DNA of 64,000 nucleotides from Planctomycetales bacterium ZRK34 (GCA_014873095.1 CP050848.1:2911850-2975849), one strand, 5' to 3'. Shown: positions 42,668-51,850, counted from the first letter of the stretch. Translations and numbers: made by a program. The notes: generated by a model from the letters alone, not told the origin.

Positions 42668-45150
42668 TGGGCGCTACCCGCCATCAGGGGCGCCAGCGGG
42701 CGCTGCGGGCTGGTCGTGGCCGACCACAGCGTGTCGAGCACCGCCGACCAGCTCATCGAGGCGGCGGTGCGCTTGGCGCGTTCGTGAAGCTCCGCTCGAA
42801 GGGCCGGGTCGTCGGCAAGCTGTCGCATGGCGTCCGCGAGTCGGTCGGCGGCCTGCGAGGCGTCGGACAGATCGACGATGATGCCGGCGTCGTGAGCGCT
42901 GACGATTTCCTGCGGTCCGCCGCGGTCAGACACGATCGCGCCGAGCCCGCTGGCCATCGCTTCGAGCACGACGTTGCCGAACGTGTCGGTCGTCGACGGG
43001 AAGACGAACGCATCGGCCGAGGCATACGCCCGGGCCAGGTCGTCACCTTCGAGGAACCCGGTCATCAACACCTGCGGCATGTGCTTGCAGCGCCCCCGGA
43101 GGGCGGTCAGCATCGGGCCATCGCCGACCAGCGCAAGCTGCAATGACGGGTCGTCTTTGAGCAGCCGCTCGAAAGCATCGACGAGCAGGTTGACGTTTTT
43201 CTCGCTGGAGATGCGACCGGTGTAGAGGAAGGTTGTCGCCTCGCGGCCGCCGAAGCGGGTCCAGAACGACTCATCGCGCCGATGCGGGTTGAAGCGCCTC
43301 GGGTCGACGCCTCGCCGCAGCACGCGAATCTTCTCAGCGGTGAATCCATGCTCGACGAGATACCGGCGGTAATACTCGCTGGGCACGAGGATCGTGTCGC
43401 ACTGATCGAAGAACCACGCCATGTATCGCCAGGTCAGCGCTTCGAGGGCGAGGTCGTCGGTGAGCATGCGGATGTAGTTCGGGAAATCGGTGTGGTAGAT
43501 GCCGACGGTGCGCAGGTGGAGCATCTTGGCGGCGGCCAGAGCGGTCAGCCCCATCGGGCCGGGCGTGGAAATGATGACTTCACCGAAGCGCTGGCGCTCG
43601 ATGTACTCGATGATCTGCATGAACGGCGGGAAGGCGACCTGCTGCTGCGGATACTCCGGCAGCGGGAAGCGCTCGACCGGCTCGAAGTTTTTCAGGTCGA
43701 AGTTCACCTCGGGGGCTTTGTCGACGCAGGTCAGCACGGTCAGCGGGCGATCCTGCTGGGCGGCGGCGGAGGCGAGGGTGCGGATGGTGCGCGTCACGCC
43801 GTTGACATCGTCGAAGGTGTCGGTGACCCAGCAACGCCCCGGGCCGCGCGTGTGGAGCGACGGGTCCAGGTCGAAGTGGCGGGTGACCCGCTGAATGAAC
43901 TTCTCGTCTTTGTGCTGGGTTTTGAAGGCGGCGATGTACGGCGTGATGGCGGCGACGACCGGCCCCATGGCCGCGATGGCTTCGATGCACTTGATCAGGT
44001 CGCCGCCGGTCGCCTTGTCGACGAAGCGCTGCAGGAAGGTGCACCCGAGCTTGTGGGCGAGATTGCAGGACGTTTCGAAGGCTTCGGCGGCGGTCATCGG
44101 GCGGGGCGCGCTGTTGCCGTTGACGCTGGCCGGCAGCAGCTTGTTCTGATTGAACAGCGTGGCGAATTCCTCGATCAGCAACTGCTCGGTCGCGCTGTAG
44201 CGATGCTTGCGGCGGCGCCAGACCCACCCGCCGACATACCCGCGAACGCGGGCCGCGGCCGTGCTGGCCTGGGTCGGCGGCTCCAGCAGTCGCTTGAGCA
44301 TCTCGCCGAGCAGGCTGCCGCCGCCGGCCGGGTCGCGGAGAATCCGCTGCTTGTAGTACCCGTAAGCGATCTGATAGAAGCAGTGGGCCAGGTGGACCGA
44401 CGAGCCCGAGCGGCCGGCCGGCTCGTGACGCCCGTGACGCAGGTGATCCAGGAACTGCTCGACGGTCTCGGCATGCGGCGTGACGGTGTGGGCCGAGGCG
44501 ATGTAGAGACCCGAGTGGTCGTCGCTGCCGGCGGTCAGCAGCTTTTTGTGCGGGGTCGGACCGACCGGCTCGATGCCGTGCTTGTTGGCCAGGTCATCGA
44601 TCATCTGCGGGGTCAGCGAATTCAGCAGGGCTTCGACGACCTGCGTCGCCCGCGGGTCGCGCGTGCCGTTGATCAGCTCGAAGCGGTTGAACAGCACCAG
44701 CAGTTTCTCAAACTGGTCGATGGTCAGCCGATCGTTCACGAGAAACAGCGGGTGGGCCACCGAGTAGATGATGTCTTCGGCGACGAAGAACCGCCGCAGG
44801 GCGTAGATGTCGGTGCGCAGGTCCTGGATCGCGCGGAACTGCTCCTCGGTGATGCCGATCGCGAGGATGTGCATCTTCGCGTCGTTTTCCGGGAAGTAGG
44901 TCGTCACCTCGGTGGAGATGTAGGTGTTGGGCAGGTGGGCGATGTCCAGGGCGCCGTCGATTTTGTTGTGGTCGGAGATGGTCACGAAGTTCATCCCCGC
45001 GGCGATGGCGCGCTCGTAGACCTGCAGCGGCTCGACAAAACATTCGGGCGCGCCCACGCGACGCAGCACCCATTCGCTGGGGCGGTCGGAGTAGCGGCTG
45101 TGTACGTGCAGGTCGGCTCGGGCAGTGAAGGGAACGTGCGGCTGGTCCAT
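42664..45150 (-). CDS. PHP domain fused to a GT4 glycosyltransferase
   Basis: 828 residues from ATG 45150, with GGAGGT eight bases upstream. Residues about 10-270 are a PHP phosphoesterase-like domain (ADLHVHSRYSDRP, FVTISDHNKIDG, YSVAHPLFL, LLTAGSDDHSG). A helical middle part follows, then from about 440 a GT4 enzyme (VTDTFDDVNGVTRTIR, YHTDFPNYIRML, LYTGRISSEKNVNLL, ADAFVFPSTTDTFGNVVLE). The PHP metal residues are intact, so the N-terminal half may hydrolyse a phosphate ester of the same pathway. The C-terminal half closely resembles the neighbouring GT4 protein, which suggests duplication. Confidence 0.87.
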   Translation of the reverse strand: MDQPHVPFTARADLHVHSRYSDRPSEWVLRRVGAPECFVEPLQVYERAIAAGMNFVTISDHNKIDGALDIAHLPNTYISTEVTTYFPENDAKMHILAIGITEEQFRAIQDLRTDIYALRRFFVAEDIIYSVAHPLFLVNDRLTIDQFEKLLVLFNRFELINGTRDPRATQVVEALLNSLTPQMIDDLANKHGIEPVGPTPHKKLLTAGSDDHSGLYIASAHTVTPHAETVEQFLDHLRHGRHEPAGRSGSSVHLAHCFYQIAYGYYKQRILRDPAGGGSLLGEMLKRLLEPPTQASTAAARVRGYVGGWVWRRRKHRYSATEQLLIEEFATLFNQNKLLPASVNGNSAPRPMTAAEAFETSCNLAHKLGCTFLQRFVDKATGGDLIKCIEAIAAMGPVVAAITPYIAAFKTQHKDEKFIQRVTRHFDLDPSLHTRGPGRCWVTDTFDDVNGVTRTIRTLASAAAQQDRPLTVLTCVDKAPEVNFDLKNFEPVERFPLPEYPQQQVAFPPFMQIIEYIERQRFGEVIISTPGPMGLTALAAAKMLHLRTVGIYHTDFPNYIRMLTDDLALEALTWRYMAWFFDQCDTILVPSEYYRRYLVEHGFTAEKIRVLRRGVDPRRFNPHRRDESFWTRFGGREATTFLYTGRISSEKNVNLLVDAFERLLKDDPSLQLALVGDGPMLTALRGRCKHMPQVLMTGFLEGDDLARAYASADAFVFPSTTDTFGNVVLEAMASGLGAIVSDRGGPQEIVSAHDAGIIVDLSDASQAADRLADAMRQLADDPALRAELHERAKRTAASMSWSAVLDTLWSATTSPQRPLAPLMAGSAQ

Positions 45151-45279
45151 AGGTATCGACCTCCGGTCCATCGTTGAACAGGACATGCTGGAAAGGGGTT
45201 ATAGGAATGATTATCGGTCACGTTCAGCGAACGGACGGTTAAGCCGCGGTCACAACGGCGTTAAATCATCGAAAGACAT

Positions 45280-45376
45280 TCACCACAGAGGGCCACGGAG
45301 GGCCACAGAGAAAATCAGAAATAGAAAATGAACTGCATTTCATCCTCCGTGGCCCCCCGTGGCCCTCTGTGGTGAA
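45280..45376. repeat. CCACAGAGGG/CCACGGAGG palindrome
   Basis: TTCACCACAGAGGGCCACGG... pairs with ...CCGTGGCCCTCTGTGGTGAA over more than 30 bases around an AT-rich centre. It fills the gap between the PHP-GT4 start and aroK. Related words are at 57998-58124. Confidence 0.85.
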
Positions 45377-45406
45377 ACCGCCCCTGATTCCGCTACACTG
45401 ACGGCC

Positions 45407-45931
45407 ATGAACATCGTGCTGATCGGATATCGCGGATCGGGCAAAAGCTCCGTCGGCAAACGCATGGCCAACGAGCTGTGGAAGAAGTTCATCGACACCG
45501 ACGCCGAGGTCTGCAAACGCTTCGGCGGGATCAGCATCGCCGAGATCTGGGATCAACATGGCGAAGAGGCGTTTCGGGCGGCCGAGTGTGAAGTCGCAGC
45601 CGAGGTGCTCAAAAAGGACGACCAGGTGATCGCCCTGGGCGGGGGAACGGTCATGCAGCCGGCGGCCCGCGAGGCCCTGATGGCGGCCAAGGACACGGTG
45701 CGGGTTTACCTGCAGTGCGAGCCGGCCGTGCTGGCCGAACGCCTGGCGGGTGATACCGCCACACGCGAAAGTCGGCCCAACCTGACCGCCCACGGCGGAG
45801 GCGTCGCCGAGATCGAAGCCGTGCTCGCCGAACGCGAGCCGGTGTACCGGGATGTCGCCGATCACGAGCTGGAAGTCACCCGCATGTCCCTCGACGACGT
45901 GGTCCGCCACATCATCAAGCTGTTTTTATGA
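45407..45931 (+). CDS. aroK: Shikimate kinase
   Basis: 174 residues from ATG 45407. P-loop IGYRGSGKSSVGK (7-19), shikimate-binding DTDAEVCKRFGG and FRAAECEV, LGGGTVM and the lid arginines in RESRPNL. It phosphorylates shikimate in aromatic amino acid synthesis. The size fits the family. No other aro genes are near. TACACT at 45395-45400 could be its -10 box. Confidence 0.92.
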   Translation: MNIVLIGYRGSGKSSVGKRMANELWKKFIDTDAEVCKRFGGISIAEIWDQHGEEAFRAAECEVAAEVLKKDDQVIALGGGTVMQPAAREALMAAKDTVRVYLQCEPAVLAERLAGDTATRESRPNLTAHGGGVAEIEAVLAEREPVYRDVADHELEVTRMSLDDVVRHIIKLFL

Positions 45932-45979
45932 GGCGCCTGTCGTTTGAGATGTTGAATTAACCCCCAAGGCAGGAAGTTT

Positions 45980-46039
45980 GACAGGATCAACAGGATAACA
46001 ATCTGAAACGGATTGAATTTTCATCCTGTTTATCCTGTC
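45980..46039. repeat. CAGGAT-type palindrome, copy 2
   Basis: GACAGGATCAACAGGATAA pairs with TTCATCCTGTTTATCCTGTC. Outside it, CCCCCAAGGCAGGAAG (from 45961) partly matches CTTCTTGGCG...GCCTTGGTGGTT (to 46079), so the whole element is a nested palindrome of about 120 bases with a deletion in the left arm. Confidence 0.8.
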
Positions 46040-46133
46040 TACTGTTTTGCTTCTTGGCGACCTTGGCGCCTTGGTGGTTCTTTTCAGGGTCTGGATTAAG
46101 CTTGTCGCCACGAAAACGCCGATAAAAGGTCTG

Positions 46134-47648
46134 ATGTCACTTTGGGATTTGATTGTCAGACGCAACGGGGGGGATGGCGCCGGTTCACGCCGGGCGGTCG
46201 TGATTGGATCGTCGCAGGCGGTGCGTCACGCGCGGCGTGTGCTGCGCGGGGCCCATGAAGCCGGCCGCATCGTCGGGGCGGTATTGACCCAGCGCCAGCA
46301 TCGCATCGGGGCCATCGGCCTGCGTGTGCTCGGCACCATCGATGAATTGGACCTTGTCCTCCGCGCCCACCGCATCGACGTGGCCTACGTGTCGATCCCC
46401 ATCGCCATGCACAAGCTGGCGGGGCGGATCACGGCGCGGCTCGAAGAACTCGGCGTGGCGGTTCGCCGCATGCCGACGCTCGGCGATCAGCTCGACGGCC
46501 GCATCGGCTGCCCGGCCGGTTCGATCGACACCCACGTACTGCTGGACCGCGGCCCGCATCGGCTGGATGAGCCGGCGATCACGCGGACGCTCCAACACAA
46601 GCGCGTGCTGATCACCGGGGCCGGCGGGTCGATCGGATCGCACATCGCACGCATCGTGGCGCAATTCCAACCCGAAAAAATTCTGCTGATGGACCGCAGC
46701 GAAAACGGTCTTTTCGAGATCGATCGCCGCCTCGGCACAGAAGCCCGCCAAATCGACCGGGCGGTGTTGCTGGCCGATGTCACCGATGCGCAGCGCACGA
46801 TGGACATTGTCCGCCTGCATCGCCCGCATGTGATCTTTCACGCCGCGGCACACAAGCATGTGCCGATGATGCAGGACCATCCCCGCGAGGCGATGATCAA
46901 CAACTTCTTCGGCACGCGCTCGATCGCCGATGCCGCCGACGCCTGCGGGGCTGAACGCTTCGTGATGATCTCGACGGACAAGGCGGTGAACCCGACATCC
47001 GTGATGGGCGCGACCAAGCGGTGTGCCGAGTTGTACGTGCAGGACCTGGCCCGCCGGTCGGACACCTTCTGCTCGATGGTGCGCTTCGGCAATGTGCTGG
47101 GCTCGGCGTGCAGCGTGGTGCCGATCTGGTCGCAACAGCTCTCCGAAGGCGGGCCCATCACGATCACCGATCCGCGCATGACCCGCTTTTTCATGACCAT
47201 CCCCGAAGCGGCGGCCCTGGTGATTCAGTCGACATCGCTGGATGAAAACACCGGGCAGGTGTTTGTGCTGGACATGGGCGAGCCCGTGCGGATCGTCGAC
47301 ATGGCCGAACGCTTCGTGAAGCTGCACGGCCTGGAGCCCGGTCGCGATGTTGAAATCGCCACGATCGGCATGCGGCCGGGTGAAAAGCTCTACGAAGAAC
47401 TCGCCTACGACTCGGAAGACATGCTGCCGACCTCGCACGAGTCGGTCCGCATCGTTCGCACCCGTCCGCCGGAAGTGTCGCACGTTCGGTGGATGGGTCA
47501 GACCTTCGAAGCGCTGCGGCACTGCGATGATCGCGATCAAATCATCGCAGCGCTGCAGCGGGCCGTTCCGCAGATGCGCCGCGATGAGCCCTCGGAAGTG
47601 CCCATCGCCCGCATTCAGACCCCCGCCGCCCTGAGCCGCTCGGCGTGA
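46134..47648 (+). CDS. CapD/WbpM-like nucleotide-sugar 4,6-dehydratase, short form
   Basis: 504 residues from ATG 46134, with AAAGG upstream; the frame from 46047 starts inside the repeat. An N-terminal CoA-binding-like Rossmann part (RRAVVIGSSQAVRHARR) comes before the SDR domain: VLITGAGGSIGSHIAR, HAAAHKHVPMM, MISTDKAVNPTSVMGATKR (with SxnK in place of YxxxK, usual for the family), GMRPGEKLYEEL. The four membrane helices of long WbpM proteins are missing, so it should be cytoplasmic. It makes 4-keto-6-deoxy sugars such as those for surface glycans. Confidence 0.85.
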   Translation: MSLWDLIVRRNGGDGAGSRRAVVIGSSQAVRHARRVLRGAHEAGRIVGAVLTQRQHRIGAIGLRVLGTIDELDLVLRAHRIDVAYVSIPIAMHKLAGRITARLEELGVAVRRMPTLGDQLDGRIGCPAGSIDTHVLLDRGPHRLDEPAITRTLQHKRVLITGAGGSIGSHIARIVAQFQPEKILLMDRSENGLFEIDRRLGTEARQIDRAVLLADVTDAQRTMDIVRLHRPHVIFHAAAHKHVPMMQDHPREAMINNFFGTRSIADAADACGAERFVMISTDKAVNPTSVMGATKRCAELYVQDLARRSDTFCSMVRFGNVLGSACSVVPIWSQQLSEGGPITITDPRMTRFFMTIPEAAALVIQSTSLDENTGQVFVLDMGEPVRIVDMAERFVKLHGLEPGRDVEIATIGMRPGEKLYEELAYDSEDMLPTSHESVRIVRTRPPEVSHVRWMGQTFEALRHCDDRDQIIAALQRAVPQMRRDEPSEVPIARIQTPAALSRSA

Positions 47649-47667
47649 ATTGTCGAATGTATCCAGC

Positions 47668-47717
47668 AGCCGGGCCGCTACGCGGCCCCGGTCCCAGGGC
47701 CGCGTAGCGGCCCGGCT
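47668..47717. repeat. GCCGGGYCGCTACGCG hairpin, copy 2
   Basis: AGCCGGGCCGCTACGCGGCCC, nine-base loop region, GGGCCGCGTAGCGGCCCGGCT. Same family as 36860-36908 and 55222-55270. Confidence 0.88.
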
Positions 47718-47767
47718 ATGGCTTGTGGTTGCGATCTCGTGAGATAAAAGTCACAATTCAAGCTGTC

Positions 47768-49498
47768 ATGTCCGAGGCAAGGTCGGAACATCCCGAATCA
47801 TCGGATCAGCCTGTGCATGTGTCGTTGCGCGGCAAGGCGCTGCTGAACGACGCCCGCTACAACAAGGGCCCGGCGTTCACACCCGACGAGCGCGAAGCCT
47901 TCGCGCTGGAGGGATTGCTGCCGCCGCGGGTGATTGATCTCGAAGAGCAGGTGCGACTGGCGTATGAGAACCTGTCGCGCAAACCCGATGCGCTGGAAAA
48001 GTACATCGGCCTGTGCGCGATTCAGGATCGCAACCTGACGCTGTTCTATCGGCTGCTGCTGGAGCACATCGAAGAGTTCATGCCGATCGTGTACACCCCG
48101 ACGGTGGGGCTGGCCTGTCAGCGGTACAGCCACATTTTCCGCCGGCCGCAGGGGCTGTGGATCACGCCGGACCAGAGCGGGCGGATCGAGCGCGTGCTGG
48201 CCAATGCGCCGAATGATGATGTGCGCCTGATCGTGGTGACCGACAACGAGCGTATCCTCGGGCTCGGCGACCTCGGGGCCGGCGGCATCGGCATTCCGAT
48301 CGGCAAGCTGTCGCTGTACACCGTCGCGGCGGGCATCGCTCCCGACACGACGCTGCCGATCAGCCTCGACGTCGGCACCGACAACGCAGAGTTGCTCAAC
48401 GACCCGCTGTACCTCGGCTGGCGGCACAAACGGCTGCGCGGGCCGGAGTACGATGCGTTCATCGAGGAGTTTGTCCGCGCGGTGCACAAGCGTTTTCCGA
48501 ATGTGCTGCTGCAGTGGGAAGACTTCAAAAAAGCCAACGCCTTCCGCCTGTTGGATCGCTATCGCCGGCGGATTCCGTCGTTCAATGACGACATCCAGGG
48601 CACGGCGGCGATCGGCGTGGCGGCGATTCTGGCGGCGACGCGCATCACGAAACTTCCCATCGCCGAGCAACGTGTGCTGATGGTCGGCTCCGGAGCGGCG
48701 GGGGTTGGCATCTGCCGACAACTCCGCGACATGTTCAAACGCAACGGGCTGGGCGAAGAGCAACTGATCGGCGCGACGCTGCTGACCGACAGCGGCGGGT
48801 TGCTGCACGACGGCCGTGAGATCACCGAGCAGACCAAGCAGCCGTTCGCCTGGCCGCGTGAGATGGCCGAGGCGGCTGGGCTGCCGCTGGACGACCCGGG
48901 CAACCTTGCAAAGATCATCGACGCCTACAAGCCGACGGTTCTGTTCGGCACGTCAGGCCAGCCGGGCGTGTTTGATGAGACGGCGATCCGCACGATGGCC
49001 CGACATGTCGATCGGCCGGTTGTGCTGCCGTTCTCGAATCCGAATTCGAAATGCGAAGCCAAGCCCGCCGATGTGATCGCCTGGACCGACGGGCGGGCGA
49101 TCGTCGCTTCGGGCAGCCCGTTTGACCCGGTCGAATACGAAGGTCGTACGATCCGCATCGGGCAGGGCAATAACGTGTACGTCTTCCCGGGTGTCGGGCT
49201 CGGGGCGCTGGTCGCCGAGGCGACGGAGGTGTCCGACGCCATGTTCACCGTCGCGGCGCAGACGCTGGCGGATCATGTCCACGAAGACGATCTGGCGGCC
49301 GGCTCGCTGTTCCCGCCGCTATCGAAACTGCGTCAGATCACCGCGAAAATCGCCGAGGCCGTCGTGCGCCAGGCCCGTGACGAAGGGGTCGGCCCGCCGA
49401 TCGCCGATGCGGACATTCCCGCGGCGGTCAAGGCGTTGATGTGGAACCCGCTGTACCCGCCGATGACGCCTCGCCGCGGGCGTCGCGCCGATGATTGA
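47768..49498 (+). CDS. maeA: NAD-dependent malic enzyme
   Basis: 576 residues from ATG 47768. The malic enzyme pattern is complete: GKALLNDARYNKG, MPIVYTPTVGLACQ, VTDNERILGLGDLGAGG, FEDFKK-like QWEDFKKANAF, FNDDIQGTAAIGVAA, VMVGSGAAGVGICRQ, FSNPNSKCEA, GQGNNVYVFPGVGLG. It converts malate to pyruvate and CO2 with NAD reduction. The size and the VYTPTVG motif point to the long NAD type (ScfA/MaeA). Start and neighbours suggest a single-gene unit. Confidence 0.93.
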   Translation: MSEARSEHPESSDQPVHVSLRGKALLNDARYNKGPAFTPDEREAFALEGLLPPRVIDLEEQVRLAYENLSRKPDALEKYIGLCAIQDRNLTLFYRLLLEHIEEFMPIVYTPTVGLACQRYSHIFRRPQGLWITPDQSGRIERVLANAPNDDVRLIVVTDNERILGLGDLGAGGIGIPIGKLSLYTVAAGIAPDTTLPISLDVGTDNAELLNDPLYLGWRHKRLRGPEYDAFIEEFVRAVHKRFPNVLLQWEDFKKANAFRLLDRYRRRIPSFNDDIQGTAAIGVAAILAATRITKLPIAEQRVLMVGSGAAGVGICRQLRDMFKRNGLGEEQLIGATLLTDSGGLLHDGREITEQTKQPFAWPREMAEAAGLPLDDPGNLAKIIDAYKPTVLFGTSGQPGVFDETAIRTMARHVDRPVVLPFSNPNSKCEAKPADVIAWTDGRAIVASGSPFDPVEYEGRTIRIGQGNNVYVFPGVGLGALVAEATEVSDAMFTVAAQTLADHVHEDDLAAGSLFPPLSKLRQITAKIAEAVVRQARDEGVGPPIADADIPAAVKALMWNPLYPPMTPRRGRRADD

Positions 49499-49555
49499 TC
49501 GCCGGTTAAATCGCATCAGAAATCTGCCGATGAAAGTTCTATCGGAGGATCATCG

Positions 49556-49891
49556 ATGCGTTTGTCACCCCGAGCGACCCGAAAGCTGAAACAGAACCTG
49601 ACGCGCGACAAGGCCGAGGCCCTGCTCGCCGCTCTGCAACGCGCCAAAAGCACCTCCGCCCGCACCGCCACGCGTGTGCCTTACGCCTCGATGGATGAAG
49701 CTGCCGTCGTGCAGAGCGCCCTGGATCGCGCGATCGCGTCGACCCAGCGCACCATCACCCGGCTCAACCAGACGCTCGAGCCCGCCGAGCCGCCGGCGGA
49801 AGTGTCCACGTCGATTTCATCGCTTGCGCCCCATGCCGACGGTGGTTCTTACACGCCGCTGATGCCGCGCTCCGATCAGCAGACCGCTTGA
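49556..49891 (+). CDS. Small hypothetical protein
   Basis: 111 residues with GGAGGATC before the ATG. The first 75 residues are helical and basic (RKLKQNLTRDKAEALLAALQ, then VVQSALDRAIASTQR); the end is Pro/Ser-rich and probably disordered. No family recognised. It follows the malic enzyme by 57 bases. Confidence 0.66.
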   Translation: MRLSPRATRKLKQNLTRDKAEALLAALQRAKSTSARTATRVPYASMDEAAVVQSALDRAIASTQRTITRLNQTLEPAEPPAEVSTSISSLAPHADGGSYTPLMPRSDQQTA

Positions 49892-49934
49892 ATGATGTTT
49901 GCATTGAAACCGGTGGCGGTTTAGCCTTAAAATC

Positions 49935-50438
49935 ATGAAAGTAGCCGTGATCAGCGATACACACGATCGCCTGCCGACGTTGCGGCGCGCGCTGGCGATG
50001 TTCAAACGCATGAAGGTCGATGCCGTGCTGCATGCCGGTGATTTTGTGGCGCCGTTTGCCGCGAAACTGCTGGTCGATCCGCGCGTCGCGCCCGAAGCCC
50101 CGCTGCACTGCATCTATGGCAACAACGATGGCGAGCGCGTCGGTCTCAAAAAAGTGCTGCCGATGGTCATCGATGGCCCGTGGCGCGGCAAACTCGGCGG
50201 ACGCACCATCGTCATGCACCACTGGATCGAATGGTTCAAACCCGGCGAAACCGACGGCGCCGATGTCGTCATCTCCGGCCACACCCACGAAATCGTCAAC
50301 GAAACCCGCGAAGTCGCCGGCAAAAAAGTGTTGTACCTGAACCCCGGTGAATGCTGCGGCTGGCTGACCGATCGCTGCACCGTCGCGCTGCTGGATACCG
50401 ACACGCTCGAAGCCCAGATCATCGAAGTCGCGGATTGA
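49935..50438 (+). CDS. YfcE/MJ0936-type metallophosphodiesterase
   Basis: 167 residues. Motifs VISDTHDRLP, VLHAGDFVAPF, IYGNNDGERVG, GGRTIVMHHW, ISGHTHEIV and YLNPGECCGW give the full two-metal site of the small YfcE family, which hydrolyses phosphodiesters of uncertain natural identity. Cytoplasmic. Downstream, a short CACGCAG/CTGCGTG hairpin is present near 50497. Confidence 0.87.
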   Translation: MKVAVISDTHDRLPTLRRALAMFKRMKVDAVLHAGDFVAPFAAKLLVDPRVAPEAPLHCIYGNNDGERVGLKKVLPMVIDGPWRGKLGGRTIVMHHWIEWFKPGETDGADVVISGHTHEIVNETREVAGKKVLYLNPGECCGWLTDRCTVALLDTDTLEAQIIEVAD

Positions 50439-50617
50439 TCGTTCGCAAGCTCGACATCCCGCCCAAAAAATTTCGACGCTCAGTCCTATAAAAAATCACA
50501 CGCAGCCCTGCGTGCGATGGAGTTTGATATAAAGTGAAAATGGACGTTGACAGGAGTCCGCCAGGCTGTTCATACTGGCTGATGTCAGTGATTCTCCATG
50601 AGCATGGTGGTGCATCC

Positions 50618-51217
50618 ATGGGCAAGCCAACAAGCATGATCCTTGTCGCGGCAGCGTTGACGGTTGCCTGTTTCAGCGTTACGGCGCAGGCGCTGATGGT
50701 CGATTATGAACTGTCCGCATCGGGCGGCGAGACGCCATTTGCGGATCGTTCGAACGTGGTGCCGACGATCTGGCCTTTGTTTCTGAACAACTCGCTGAGT
50801 ATCGATACCGGCGCCGACCTCGAAGCGATACAGACCGACCAGCCCGCCGATCTTGCTGAACCCGGCCGCGGCGGTCCGAACAACCAGGCCCTGGGTTTGA
50901 TTGTGCAGTATGGCCGCCCCTCGCAGGCCGACCGCAACATCTGGCTGATCATCGAGCGATGGGTTCAGGTGCAAAGTCCACGACTGATGTACTTCGACGC
51001 CGGCGCCCCGGTGCTGCTGCCTGACGACCGGCAACCCGTGCCGGAGGAAGTCGAACCGGTGTACTACGGTGGGACACCACTGTATCGCGACGGCCACCAG
51101 CCCAGCGAGCCGTCCAGCATCATCATCACGCCGGTCCCCGAGCCGGCCACACTGCTGCTGTTGCTGGCAGCCCTGTTGAGCCCCGCCGCCCGCACCCGCC
51201 GGGCCCCGGCGATCTGA
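50618..51217 (+). CDS. PEP-CTERM protein
   Basis: 199 residues from ATG 50618 (ATG 50582 also possible). A signal peptide (SMILVAAALTVACFSVTAQA) leads to a short beta-rich region and the sorting tail PVPEPATLLLLLAALLSPA followed by a basic end (RTRRAP). Like the protein at 29280-29876, it should be processed by an exosortase. The body (VPTIWPLFLNNSLSID) has no recognised domain. Confidence 0.83.
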   Translation: MGKPTSMILVAAALTVACFSVTAQALMVDYELSASGGETPFADRSNVVPTIWPLFLNNSLSIDTGADLEAIQTDQPADLAEPGRGGPNNQALGLIVQYGRPSQADRNIWLIIERWVQVQSPRLMYFDAGAPVLLPDDRQPVPEEVEPVYYGGTPLYRDGHQPSEPSSIIITPVPEPATLLLLLAALLSPAARTRRAPAI

Positions 51218-51376
51218 CCCGCCGAACCCAGTCCCCACACGATCACAGGACACGCCCGTGTCCGCGCCACGGCCCGCCGCATGCACGCCGCCGCGCCCCG
51301 TGTTCAATCACACGCCCCACGTGTTCAATCGCACGGGTCATATGTTTCATCGCGCCGATCCCGCTCGCGATACCCG

Positions 51377-51412
51377 CAACGATGATACATCTGTCAACGA
51401 TGATATATCTGT
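51377..51412. repeat. 18-bp tandem duplication
   Basis: CAACGATGATACATCTGT is followed directly by CAACGATGATATATCTGT, with one difference. AT-rich; lies 30 bases before the palindrome at 51442. Confidence 0.8.
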
Positions 51413-51441
51413 TTAAAAAGATCACATTTAAGATATATATT

Positions 51442-51468
51442 AGGCCATATTTAAGTTAAATATGGTCT
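51442..51468. promoter_or_regulatory. AT-rich palindrome, second copy of the 7701-7737 core
   Basis: AGGCCATATTTAAGTTAAATATGGTCT is symmetrical around the G at 51455 with a single G/T pair. The inner 20 bases equal those at 7709-7728, and in both copies CTTT follows. Function unknown; an operator or element end fits. Confidence 0.65.
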
Positions 51469-51512
51469 TTAATGGATTTTTGATAATTGGTTTTTCTGAG
51501 CAGTATTATGCG

Positions 51513-51659
51513 ACGGGGTCACGGGGTCACGGGGTCACGGGGTCACGGGGTCACGGGGTCACGGGGTCACGGGGTCACGGGGTCACGGGGTCACGGGGTC
51601 ACGGGGTCACGGGGTCACGGGGTCACGGGGTCACGGGGTCACGGGGTCACGGGGTCACG
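51513..51659. repeat. 8-bp minisatellite, 18 copies of ACGGGGTC
   Basis: Eighteen perfect units (51513-51656) plus three bases. As eight is not a multiple of three, a change of one unit shifts the frame, while all three plus frames through the array stay open and repeat GHGVTGSR. An ATG at 51508 precedes it. Copy number should vary by slippage. Confidence 0.97.
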
Positions 51660-51736
51660 CATTGGTGGATTTGAGCCGGTTGACTTGATTCGTGGCGGGG
51701 GGCGATGGTGGTTTGGCCGTCAGCGTTCTGAAACCG

Positions 51737-51759
51737 CACTGGCGGACAAGCCGCCAGTG
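51737..51759. repeat. CACTGGCGG hairpin
   Basis: CACTGGCGG-ACAAG-CCGCCAGTG, perfect nine-base arms, followed by CCACGCGG. It looks like one more dispersed intergenic hairpin, single copy in this window. Confidence 0.7.
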
Positions 51760-51850
51760 CCACGCGGTGAATATGCAGGGAATGTATGCGAACTGGCGGA
51801 TTGGGGGCAGGTTGATAGGGGGCGATGTGGAAGCGGCTCGGTGGGCGCAG

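Noticed and set aside
43282-45177. 631-codon open frame on the plus strand
   Set aside because: Antisense of the PHP-GT4 gene, with typical low-complexity shadow composition.
51513-51659. Minisatellite as a CRISPR array
   Set aside because: Units are 8 bp and contiguous, with no spacers.
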